From positions 25,892,162 to 25,956,161 of the forward strand of contig OU612067.1 of NCBI GenBank assembly GCA_914767715.1: DNA of 64,000 nt. The letters are read 5' to 3'. The notes beneath the pieces are model-generated. The model did no database searches. It saw nothing but the letters and a program-made list of their open reading frames with translations, and was not told the DNA's origin. This DNA is from Membranipora membranacea (lineage: Eukaryota > Bryozoa > Gymnolaemata > Cheilostomatida > Membraniporidae). Both the position numbers and the translations under genes were made by a program. Position 1 is the stretch's first letter; each line of letters begins with the position of its first letter. This document shows, one piece after another, positions 1 through 11,800 of this stretch.

Positions 1-1245
1 TATAGACTGATGAAGCTATTATATGGCCAATTCTGAACAAAATGTGGTGCGTTATTTTTTATCCTGTAACTGTATGCCTGATTGTTACTGCAATAGACAT
101 GTGCTTTCCCTCTGTGTAGCCTACGGTGAGATTATGAATCAATTAGATCAAATGAACCTCCATCCATCTTGATGACTTGCAATTACTTTTCTAACAGCTT
201 TATTCCCTGTACATTACGGTACCTGAAACTGACCAAGGACTAAACAAGGCCAATACACCAATGTCGGATGGGGAACCGTTACTGCTCTTAACCTGACGCC
301 CCTACCCACGGGATGGTAAAATTGAAAAATGTGATTCTATTATGTAGGCTAAACCTATGTCCAACAATCAAGGCACGACTCTTCTGCCAGCTAGGCATCT
401 ATAGTGATGTTGTCTTGATTTCAGTGATTTAAGTTGATGAAAGTATAGCTTGGTCACAAAATTTTGTCTGAATTGGTTTTTGAGACATAACACATCTTAA
501 ATGTACCGTTGAGAATCATCTGTTACAAAAGGAGAAGAAAATCTAAATAATTTTGTGGGTAGTAAAAAAACAGGTTAATTGTGTCTGAAAATGAGTTAAA
601 ATTATATGATAATGTTCAGAGTGTCTCTAGCTTGGACTTCTGTTAATGTAGACCTTTTTTAAAACAGCTAAACACTTAGAATTTGCAACAATCACACACA
701 ATGCGATCATGATTCACAGCAATTCACTCCATTCATAAAGGGGCATACTCGGATTGAAGTCATTATAATTCCCAACTGATCAGAGATAGCTGAATAAATT
801 TTTCAATTATCGTTCTCTAGACACTTATAAAAATTTCTGCTGATTCAGTTTATCTGAAAAGCCCAAAGATAATTGAAAAAAAAACCTTTCAAGATGACAA
901 ACACAAAAAATTAATGTGATGTCATCACGTTGCGCTATTGCCAGCACATCAACAATCTGGGTAAATGATTTTTAATTCTTACGCAAAGCTAATGGTATCA
1001 GGAAACTATATCCAGAGTATTAGCTCTAAGTATTGAAAAATTTAATCACAAGTTAAAGATATGTTTTGAAGGGGTGATTATGGAAAAAGTTGTTCCCCCT
1101 GATTAACATGAGTGAAATTCCATAAAACCCCTTGTGATTCCTGTTCTGAGGGTGCAATATAAAAATATAACATTTAAACTCAATAATGTATGAAACTCAG
1201 CTTTTACACTTTTAACACGGATTTTGACCCCGGGATCCCCGACTA
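1..1245. mobile_element. End of a large element with long inverted repeats (copy R1, truncated by the window)
   Basis: Ends GGGATCCCCGACTA at 1245, followed by TAA. The reverse complement of about 405-1245 recurs at 5437-6880 (interrupted by a solo LTR) and 60336-61125, and the direct copy recurs at 9010-12540. These are arms of an inverted-repeat element. Bases 1-405 match 8604-9010 directly. No coding region is recognised; the frame at 1453-1103 is a shadow within the arm. Confidence 0.55.
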
Positions 1246-2148
1246 TAAAGAGAAGAGACAGCCGCTTAAAATCAGAAAGGCAATTCGTGAAGACCAATGA
1301 GCATGAACATTTATAATTCCATTGAAGAATCTGTCCTATCAAATAAGGGTGGCCATTTATTGTAGGCCAGACACAGATGATGTCTGGTAATCTATACTTA
1401 CATAACTTGTCATTGTCAGTTTTCCGAGTGCCAAATGGGATTTCGGCAAACAAAAATTAATAAACACCTTTAGAACAAAAAATATCAACCTAATTTTAAG
1501 TAATCGTCCTATCCTTCCAAATCGCTTTGAAGTACATCAGAGGACATCTGAAACCGAATCTCATGAAGATGAGAGGAGTTAAGAAATTTAGTGTACAAAT
1601 TCAAAGCATCCAATTTTGAGAGATACAGCAGAAACTCATTTATAACAACTTAGAGGGGTTCAATTACTTGTAATGACAGGTATTCTAAAAGTGAATCTTA
1701 GTGACCATAAAACTCTTTGTTTTCAAAAGACAACATTTACAAAAAAGGGATAAAGAGGCACATTGCAGAGAGATGTGTAATGCATGCCTTCTTGTTTACA
1801 AGAAAAGGCAAACCTGTCATCTATTTCTATGAGAATTGTTCCACATGCGCACTGTACTTGCTGTTTACCGGGGGCCCTTGGGCTCTTCGCCAGCTTCACT
1901 AGGAATTAGGCTAAAGATCTGCCCCACTCTCCTCTAAAACTCACATTGGATTGGTGAAATTAATACTGATTGAATGCAAAATATTATTTACAATAATGAA
2001 TTATTATGGGGATATGGCAAAGTAGGAAAATCACCTGCTTGGATGACGGGAGGTGGGAAAATGACATTGAGAAGTTTTCCTATACTATATACTAACTAGA
2101 AATGCAGGGGTGTATACTAAGAGATGTAATAGAGATGTAAATAAAATC

Positions 2149-2202
2149 TGGCTTCACCGGGATTCGAACTCAGGCCTCTCGCGCAAAGCCATTTAATCCA
2201 GG
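2149..2202 (-). repeat. tRNA-derived SINE fragment (block 1)
   Basis: Read on the minus strand it contains GAGTTCGAATCCCGG, a clear RNA polymerase III B box (GTTCGAATCCC), followed by a GAAGCC-type end. The second tRNA-like unit present in blocks 2 and 3 is missing here. It lies in a gene A intron. Confidence 0.55.
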
Positions 2203-2713
2203 TGTTTAAATATAATGACTTAGTGGGTGTCAGTAGTAATAAATAGAAAAGTTAACCTCATAGTAGTGGTGTTATTTTCTGTTTTGAGATCAGGCAAAAA
2301 AGGTGTAAAATATATTATATGCACACCCTCACCTGGTTTTACTATACATTTGTGGTTGAAGACAGGGCTTTGATTTGGCCATTTCTTCTATTTTTTAAAA
2401 AACATGTTTTGAAAAAGTGTTATGAGGCACTGGATACGGGTCTCTTTTATTTTATATGCATATACATTTATCATAAACACAGAACTTAAAATTTGTGGAC
2501 AAGTTACCCAAAGTTGTACTTAACTGTGAAGTGGTTCAGTTAAAAAGATGAATATTTAGGAGCTAGCCTGCAATAATTATGCAAGAACCAAAATTAAACG
2601 TTACAGCCTTCTAACATAAAAATACCGAAATAAATTTACCCTTTTATGATCTTTTTTATCCAAAATAAAATTTATATTGATCATCAGACTGAGAATAGCA
2701 GGTACATACTCAC

Positions 2714-2854
2714 CACTCAGGTAGGTTTTCAAGACCACACGAGCTCACATGTAACTCTCTCAGTGATCTCAGCTCACACAGCCACTCAGGTAATGTGTGT
2801 AGAGCTCCATTCCATGATACATCTAATACCTCCAGCTGAGTCAGTGACCTGATA
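2714..2854 (-). CDS. LRR cassette exon in block 1
   Basis: 141 nt, phase 2 to 2, GT-AG, fully open. It encodes IRSLTQLEVLDVSWNGALH and, in the second repeat, LRELHVSSCGLENLPEW. The corresponding position in block 2 is the 14387-14247 exon. It is the last gene A exon visible before the left edge. Confidence 0.7.
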
Positions 2855-5800
2855 CTGTAATAATACATCATATGAGATGAGGAACAGGATCCACCCCATT
2901 TCTTCTATCTCATTTTCGCACCAGGCTGTTAGATAGTCACGGCTGAACAACATTAGTAATTATTCTTGAGACATATAATTGTTAGTCTGCATCCGTACTA
3001 TGCAGCCTTACAATAAGTCATAGCTGGCAGGAAGGCAACCTATTTTTTCATCACTTTATTTTTTAAGTTATTTATGTATTTATTTTATGTATTTATTTTA
3101 TTTTATGTAGTTATTTTAAGTTATTTATGTGATTATTTAAGTTATTTAAGCCATTTATGTCACATCATGAAAAAAATTAGTAATAATGAATTGTTGCTGA
3201 CACTAAAAGTATATATTTATATATAAGTTAATATTTCAAAAAATTGAGGACTACGGATTGCAAATATCTTTTCTCAGTGACAATGCCGTAGTAAATAATA
3301 GACTGAGATTAAGAGATACAGACTCACTGTCAAACAACTAGCTATGATGGAATTTTCTACACTTGATTACTACATCAGTTATCAATGGAGGATTTTAATT
3401 TTATATTTGAATCCTAAAATCTAAAATTCAGACAGAAGTTTGGCACATTCCAATGTGAAAGCTAATTTATTGGAATGTAGGGATAACAGATAATATAGTT
3501 ATCGTTATCAACGTAAGACATTCTTACTTAAATTTGACCGATTTCTCAAGTCTGAATCCTTATAACACAGCCTTATGATAATGTATCGCTGGTAAAAGAA
3601 AACCTGTTTATTCACTTTAGCTTAGTTATTTATAGTTCACAGCCTCTTCAAAGGTAAGGATTATTGAAGAAATAAAAAACAAATTATGAATCGACTCGAC
3701 AGACTCACCACTCAGGTAGCTGTCTGAGATCACAATTTCTAACACTTAACTTAGTGCTCTCAGCTCACACAGCCACACAGGTAATGTGTGTAGAGCTTTA
3801 TTACCTGAGGATTATGTTGATTGACTTGAATTTTTAGAGCTGCCTACTCTCTGTGATTTTATTTCTGAGATGTCTAAAACTGTTTTGAACAATATTGCGT
3901 CCAATGAAGACCATCCTCTTTTTAGCTGTGTTGTTTTTAACTGTGCAAAGGTATCCTCTTGCCTACATACCATCTATCGCCCACCAAAGTGCAGGACTCA
4001 AAAGCCTTTAAAGAGCTTTTTTCCTTACCACATGTCAGCTTTCAACAAAGTTTAAATTTCTCATTTTCATGTACCAATCAAATTTTATCGCCTGTTGATA
4101 CATGGATTAAAATAATAAACCTAACCTAACGTAACCTAACCTAATGGCTGGTTCACATTGTCCCAGATGACATCGGGATGCCATCCCAGATGCTTATCCC
4201 AGATGGTCCCAGTCTTATGTTCACATTATAAAATTCATCCCAGACAAGCAGTTAGGTTTTTGTCTGGGATAGTGCTGGGATGATGTTCACATTGTTTAGG
4301 ATCGTCCCAGATAGTCTCAGATCGACCCAGATCATGCAAATGTCTGGTTCACATAGCACCCAGATGCAAAATGAGTCCGGGTCCGTCTGGGACAGCATCG
4401 GGAAAGTTTGACTCTTACGAACTTTCCAGATACTGTCCCAGACGGACCCAGACAGTCTGGGATCGCGTCATTTTCATGTTCACATTAACTGGTATGGCTA
4501 TCTTGTATGGTCGTCTGGGACAATGTTCACCAGCCATTATAGCTGGTGCACATTGTCCCAGACGACCATCCCAGATAACCTAACCTAACCTAACCTGACC
4601 TGATACATTTAATACCTCCAGCTGAGTCAGTGAACTGATGCTGTAATAAATATACATGTATATTAATACATCATGTGAGAAGAGGAACCAGATCCGCCTC
4701 ATTTCTTCTATCTCATTTTCGCACCAGGCCGTTATCCCACCTCCCGTTATTCCATGAAGCCATTTCCCCCCTGGATGAGTTACCATGCTGCCATTTTCCT
4801 GCTTGGACAATTTCTCACCAATCCATCTTTCCACCAAGACATATTCAGTTTGGGCCATTTTCCAAACAAACCATTTTTCCTCCAAGAAAAATTCCAAATG
4901 AACTGTTTTCCCACCAAGACCATTTATCACACCATGCAGTTTTCCCGGCATGGTTTTTTTAACATATATTAACAGTTTTAACGTCCAGCCACCATTGTAA
5001 AAAGCAGTTTGGGTAATGGACCTGTGAGTTGATTTCATTGTTATAGTTTGTGGATTTTGTTTTGAGTTTCCAATGGGCAGAACATAAATTAGAGCATTGG
5101 GACATTTTTTCACACGCCATTTTGCTACTACACATTATTCAAAAGTCGTACAGCATTCTTGGAGCCCTATGTCTTGCTGAAGAGATATTTGGTAAACGCT
5201 GATAAGGTTATTAGCAAAATCCCTCTTTAAAATGAAGCTTACGCCATGTGTGTACACTGCATGGCCTGCCCATGTATGTTAAAGTTTGTTGTACTAATTT
5301 TCAAGCTATTATCAATAACCACCAAACAATGTAAAGAAAATTAAACTCCTTTTGGGGTTTGAGGCTACAATTTTTTTCCAAGACAGTTTCATGATCTTCA
5401 AGCTTTATCAAACTTTGGAATTGTTTCCTCTTGTAATAGTCGGGGATCCTGGGGTCAAAATCCATGTTGAAAGTGTAAAAGCTGAGTTTCATAGATTATT
5501 TAGTATAAGTGTTATATTTTTGTATTCCACCCTCAGAACAGGAATCACAAGGGGGGTTTTATGGAATTTCACTCATGTTAATCAGGGGGGACAACTTTTT
5601 TCATAATCAACTTTTCAGAAGATAAATTTAACTTGTGATAAAAGTTTTCAATATTTAGAGCTAATACTCTGTATATAGTTTCCTGATACCATTAGCTTTG
5701 CATAGGAATTAAAAATCATTTACCCAGATTGTTGATGTGCTGCCAATAGCGCAACGTCATGAGAGTACATTAATTTTTTGTGTTTGTCATCTTGAAAGTG

Positions 5801-8800
5801 AAGTGAATGAATTTAATCCGAGTATGCCCCTTTATGAATGGAGTGAATTGATATAACGCTATACAATCATGATCGTATTGTGTGTAATTGTTGCAAATTG
5901 TTGTGGATTGATCAAAGAAGTTTTCTGTGTTGTCTTTGTACATAACCTAGTTAGAGCCAGCCGCTGGATGGATCCTGACGTACCAATATTAACTTTAAAT
6001 GATAAGTCAGCGGCCAGACAGACAAAGTCCTCTATGCCGTAACAAATTACCTGTTTATTCACCCTACACAAGAAAATGTTATATAAAACTTTAATCTTAG
6101 AGTTCAGCAATTGGCATGATCTCACTCCACGCCAATTAGGAGTGGAGGTTTCCCACATAGAATTATGTTGTTATCGGACCATTATGATTTTATCGGTCAT
6201 TTATATATGATTTGTACCTTTTGATTGTGTGTCCATGTAGACCTGGTGTTGTGACCGCTGCCTATATAAATGAGAACTTTGATATTCATTGGGAGTCGGT
6301 TAGTTGAGTTTTACACTTATAGTTGAGTTTTGACGTATACAATTTTAACTGAGTTTTAACTTTGACTTTTAATAGACATAAAATAAAGTATTTTAGAGAG
6401 TTTTCAATAACTAGACTTGTTTATTGTACATGTTGAGTTAATGGTAAATTTGGATATCTATTGAGTGGGTGGTAATTATGATACAAACAGACAGTGAATA
6501 ATTGATAATTATCCCTTATCTCTATAAGGGGCTGCTCTGGTAGCGTCTACAAAAGTAGTCGTCATGGACGGTCACCTTAGTACCACCATGAGGTGAAACC
6601 AACACAAATTCTAAGTGTTTAGTTGTTTTAAAAAAGCTCTACATTAGCAGAAATCCAAGCTTGAGACATTCTGAACGATATCATATAATTCTAACTCATT
6701 ATTCAAACACAATTAACCTGTTTTTTACTATATATCATTATTTATGATTCGTTTTCTATTCGTAACAGATGATTCTCAACTGCGCATTTACGATGTGTTA
6801 TGCCTCAAAAACCAATTCAGACAAAAATGTGCGATCAAGCTATACTTTCATCAATTTTAATCACTGAAATCAAGACAATAAGTATTTTAGTGTGGTGTTG
6901 TTACAGTGGCGCTGAGTGTGGCCAATGATGCTTTGTAAAAGTCAAGAGTTGCCATCTCATGTGGTCGATCTCAAAGTCAAATCTTCCAACAAGCTTGAGA
7001 GGGTTTGAGGGTCTGATTTTTGATAGTTTCCTGGGGGAGATCCCCCTTACCCTCTGGCGGGAAGGCGCTGAACCAGGTCCCTCCCGCACCCATCCCGCCT
7101 GGCCCTACCACTTCAAAACCCATGGACACAGCCCTGATGTCATCTGCAAATAAGCAGACTATGCGTTTAGTGTTTTCAGGTAAGTCATTGATGTAATACT
7201 GGAACAGAGGAGATTCTATGACTGATCCTAGGGGTACTACTGATATCACATCGGCCATTGATGATTCATCACTATCACCCAACGCTCTCTGCTTTCTTCC
7301 AGACAAGAAGTCTTCTATGAATAAGACAACTTGGAACATTGAACTAGCTTGTCAACCAGAAACCAGCAATCAGAGTTACCTGAATCTGAAAAAGGATTTA
7401 CCAGGGGTTGCTTGCCCCCAGGGAAGGTTGTTGAGGGCTGGAGACCTGGCCGCCATTCTTTTGAGAACTCGGGTACTAATACCATCTTGTACGGGTGCCT
7501 ATTTGACTTTCAGGGATATTAGGTGTTTCTGTACGCCCTAAGGGGCAATGATGTTTTCAGGCATCTTGGAGGCGAGTGTGAGGTATTGCTATGGGATGGG
7601 GTCTGAAGGATGTGAGAATACTGACGTGAATTGTTTATTTTGAACTTCTGCCTTGGCTGCCAGTCAAATGTGCCAAAAATCTGTTGAGCTATTCCTCTCG
7701 ACTGTTATCCTCATCAGTAAACATTCTGTGGACATACTCCGGATGTTGTTTCCTCATCATTTTGACCACTTGCCCGCATGTGATACAATTAACCTTTATT
7801 TACTTACTTACTTTACTAAATAAGGCCGCTGTGCCTTTTACACCTCTTTTTCAATCTGTTCATCTTCAATCTCATGGAGTTGCTTGTCAATCCAGGGATG
7901 CGAATCTCTGCGCCATTACTGCTTCTGGGGCACATAGATGTCCATGCCTTGAGATCCGTGACAACAAGGGTGTTATTCTGTCAGGAGGAGAGGCTCAAAG
8001 ATGGACTGTGTTAAACCGTAATTGCCGAGTATGTCTCTGAATTTGGTATGTAGGGTTGGTATGTGGAGCCAGATGTAAGTGTCATATTTGACCAATCGAA
8101 GCTAAAAACTCGAGTAGGCCATCTTGTTTCTGTTATATTAAAGCATTCTGAAATTGATTCGCCTCAAATCAAGCCTGGTAATGTGGAGGTACGTAATTTT
8201 CGCTACAATATTTGTGGAATTTATGTGGCGGGGATCCAACATCAGAAGATAGAACATAGTGGTTGTGGTCTGAGAAAACTACCTGGCGTTATTCGGGGCC
8301 TTAGATATCCTATCTTCTCAAATAAACTCCTTTGTGATTATTCGGAACCAACAGTGATGCCATAATCCTTCCATCAGTGGTGTAAGAAAGATGAAAAGAT
8401 AGTTGGGACATTAAACTGGATAGCGAGTCATACATCTTTCCATCTTTCAGTGAGTGCCCCAGGTTTTTCCATTATCATCCCTTGTGCACAACAGGAATTC
8501 TAAATTTTCGGCAGCAAAAAAATACAAATCTTCTTGGTGTAATGAACCCAAAAATGACCAAAAGTGTAATTGATTGAATTTTCTTACTTGAGGCTCAGTT
8601 CTAGACTGATGAAGCTATTATATGGCCAATTTTGATCAAAATGTGGTGCGTTTTTTTTATCCTGTAACTGTATGCCTGATAGACATGTGCTTTCCCTCTG
8701 CGCATTCTACGATGAGATTGTGAATCAATTAGTCTCCAAATGAACCTCCATCCATCTTGATGACTTGCAATTACTTTTCTAACATCTTTATTCCCTGTAC

Positions 8801-11800
8801 AATACGGGGCCTGAAACTGACCAAGCACTAAACAAGGCCAATATACCAATGTAGGATGGGTAACGGTTACTGCTCTTAACCTGACGCCCCTACCTACGGG
8901 ATGGTAAAATGGAAATGTTATTCTATTATGTAGGCTAAACCTATGTCCAACAATCAAGGCACGACTCCTCTGCCAGCTAGGCATCTAGAGTGATGTTGTC
9001 TTGATTTCAGTGATTTAAGTTGATGAAAGTATAGCTTGGTCACAAAATTTTGTCTGAATTGGTTTTTGAGACATAACACATCTTAAATGTACCGTTGAGA
9101 ATCATCTGTTACAAAAGGAGAAGAAAATCTAAATAATTTTGTGGGTAGTAAAAAACAGGTTAATTGTGTCTGAAAATGAAATTTAAAATTATATGATAAT
9201 GTTCAGAGTGTCTCTAGCTTGGATTTCTGTTAATGTAGACCCTTTTTAAAACAGTTAAACACTAAGAATTTGCAACAATAACACACAATACTATCATGAT
9301 TGTATAGCGTTACATCCATAAACATATAAATACTCTAGACTGGAAACTATTGGCTATTTGATACATGCTCAGCGTCTTTCTAATTCAGTGACGCGACGTT
9401 ACTGCGCTATTCACTTTTTCTATGTAGCGCATAGGTCAGAATAGGAGTTATCTCTAGGAGTTATTCACACATAAATATAATGTGTGAATATAATACCTTC
9501 TTATTTCTAAATATGACCACTACAACTGGGTATAACCGGCGAATTTTACAGAACAGAAAGTAATCAAGTATAAAATGTGATCAGTATATCGTGCAATGAA
9601 ATATTGTCCGTGCAATAACAACTTACATTATAGCTGTTTCTGGCCTGAAGAATTTGTATGAAAAATGGTGCATCGACTATTGTAAATTTAAGGTTTTGCT
9701 CAGCATTTTCACTGAATTAATTGCATCTGATCTTTCCAACTATCAGACATGTAACCGTAAGACAGATAATACTGATGGTCCTTGAGTATGCTTTAATTTC
9801 AAATGTATTTTGTCAACTAAAGGCTTAAAATCTGAGCACAGAACACTGGGTCTTTGCTCTTCATATCGATTCAGTGATTTTGCATGATAATATTGTTGAA
9901 GATTAGCTACTTCTGGATCAATCTACTGAGACTTTAATCTAGCATAAGCTAGAAATTTTGGTCTTAGATTGACATGGTATTCCTACACATCCCTCCCTGA
10001 TACACATGTATCAATCTGTGTAAAAATCAACAAATTATAAGCAGTGAAATCTTTCAATAACGTTGAGGGTTTATAATCTCACATATGACCTGGATGTCTA
10101 GTGTTTCCCTAACATTTGGTGGGTATTGAGACTTTATTTTTGAAGAAAATTAACTGGCAGAACAACAGGTCTCTTCATCGCAGAGGAAATAAGATTTGAT
10201 AAAATACCACAATTTAACTCGCCTTGTGGGAATAATCCGCTGGCTTGTGACAGAACATGAATAAAATATTTGATAGGGATAAGAAATTGAACTATTATCA
10301 TGGATGATTTAAATGCAGCCCAGACTGGCCCAATCAATCCGAAGAAAAACTCTTGTTACGTTAAAGACCTTTAAAAATTAAGCAAGATTCTTATCGATTC
10401 AAAAAATGGCCCAGACTGGCCCAATCAATCACATAAATATTGAGTTTAATGTGCACGCTGTAGAGAAAATAAAAGTGGCTCAGACAGGCCAAATCAATAA
10501 TATCGATAATTTAGTGGCTGTATATTTATTAAGACTTATCTTATCAGACATGGCTGAAGATAGGGAGGCGGGTCATTTTGGACTGAATAAGAGTGTTTGC
10601 ATCCGTTTTCAAAGCGGCCTCATGATGAGCGCGGATCCTTACATAATGATCGATTATTTCCCTCACAACGCTGCTTGCATGCTCAGCACAACTGAATAAT
10701 GAGAGATGGCCTGACTCTATAATCTTTGATAGACTGTTTTTGCATGCTACTGCATAAAAATGTATGGAGTTTTGAAAAGCGCAGTGATGTCGGTCATGAG
10801 GAATGCACTAATGCACAGCATGAAAACTTTTTATTAAAATTTAAATTTTGCATATTTAGTATTCACGAAAATACCCAAAATATTACTTCCCTAATCAAAT
10901 TATAAGGTGTTTGCAGAGTTACGAATGATATTGTACATTGTGGATTTACAAAATTGATAATTATTAATGAATCACTAGTAAGTTTTCCTATTCTTGGCCA
11001 GGTTGCTAAATTTAAATCAGTGAATATTTTAATGCTATAGGGTATTATAGATATGGGTATAGGGTACGAATTGCAAATTCTGAGTACCAGCAGCTGGACT
11101 CTAATGGCTCTCTTAGGAAGTCGCAGACAGAAGAAAAATCTTCCGCCGTTCCTACCTTAGAAAATTTGAATCAGACGAAGCCGTACTCATGTTGCAGGCT
11201 TAGGTCCCTGGACTACTTTGTAGATCTTGGCTCAATATCGACTATACATAGGTACAAACTGATTTGATACACAGCTTTTTAAATATCCCTCCACCACCAC
11301 CGTCCTCCGAGGGAACAAACCGGTAAAGATCAAATGATCTGATGTGCCGTATACTACTACACAGCGGTCAAGGTGACTTGCTTGTGTTGTATCTACAGTT
11401 TATATTTACTTGTGACGGCTGCTGAGATGTTTTTTTTTAGCTCACCGCACTAAAATTTTATTAGTAGCCAAGAGCAAGAACCATAAAGAACAAAGACTAA
11501 GTGTTCTGAGCTTTTAAGCATTTAGTTGACAAAAATACATTTGAAATCGGACCTTACTCAAGGACCATTAGTGTTTCCCATCTTTCATTAACATGCCTGA
11601 CAGCTGGAAAGATCAGATGCGGCTAATTAGGTAAAACTCTGAGAAAAACCTTGAACTTTGAAAACTTGACGCACCATTTTTCATACAAATGTTAAAACCA
11701 GAAACATGCTATAGCATATGTTGTTATGGCACACACAATATTTGATGGCACGTTATACTGATCTCATTTTATACTTCATTAGTACATGTACTGTAAAATT

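Larger units (their letters stand above)
3709..4640 (-). pseudogene. LRR cassette exon in block 1, split by LINE and MITE, also frameshifted
   Basis: The same LRR exon as 15744-16275, with the same insertion point: ACCTGA at 3803-3808 and 4598-4603. The 5' part (4640-4604) encodes the SISSLTQLEVLNVS type start. The 3' part (3808-3709) has lost 4 nt relative to block 2, giving an in-frame TAA in the second LRR. Here the inserted tail carries a further 394-bp MITE. The exon cannot be coding in its present form. Confidence 0.75.
1249..5436. repeat. Segmental duplication block 1
   Basis: About 4.2 kb repeated as block 2 (about 12575-17231), in part as block 3 (17232-19056) and as block 4 (57890-60335). 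Shared landmarks in order are: the AGAGAAGAGAC start, a region with TCAAAGCATCCAATTTTGAG, a tRNA-SINE, LRR exons on the minus strand, the LINE-broken exon, and a terminal part ending TTTCCTCTTGTAA. The outer ends abut the long-inverted-repeat element (1-1245 and 5437 onward). I counted landmarks by eye and did not compute identities. Confidence 0.75.

Noticed and set aside
1103-1453. 116-codon minus-strand open frame
   Set aside because: Lies across the R1 arm and the block 1 start, has no domain, and is broken in the other copies of the same repeat.
4125-4145. Chromosome-end telomere
   Set aside because: Only a few CCTAAC units, flanked on both sides by other sequence and repeated at three internal sites as a retrotransposon tail.
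7218-8365. Series of plus-strand frames in the R2 interior, repeated in R3
   Set aside because: Open in both copies, but with frame disagreements, no motifs, and partly antisense to the reverse-transcriptase fragment.
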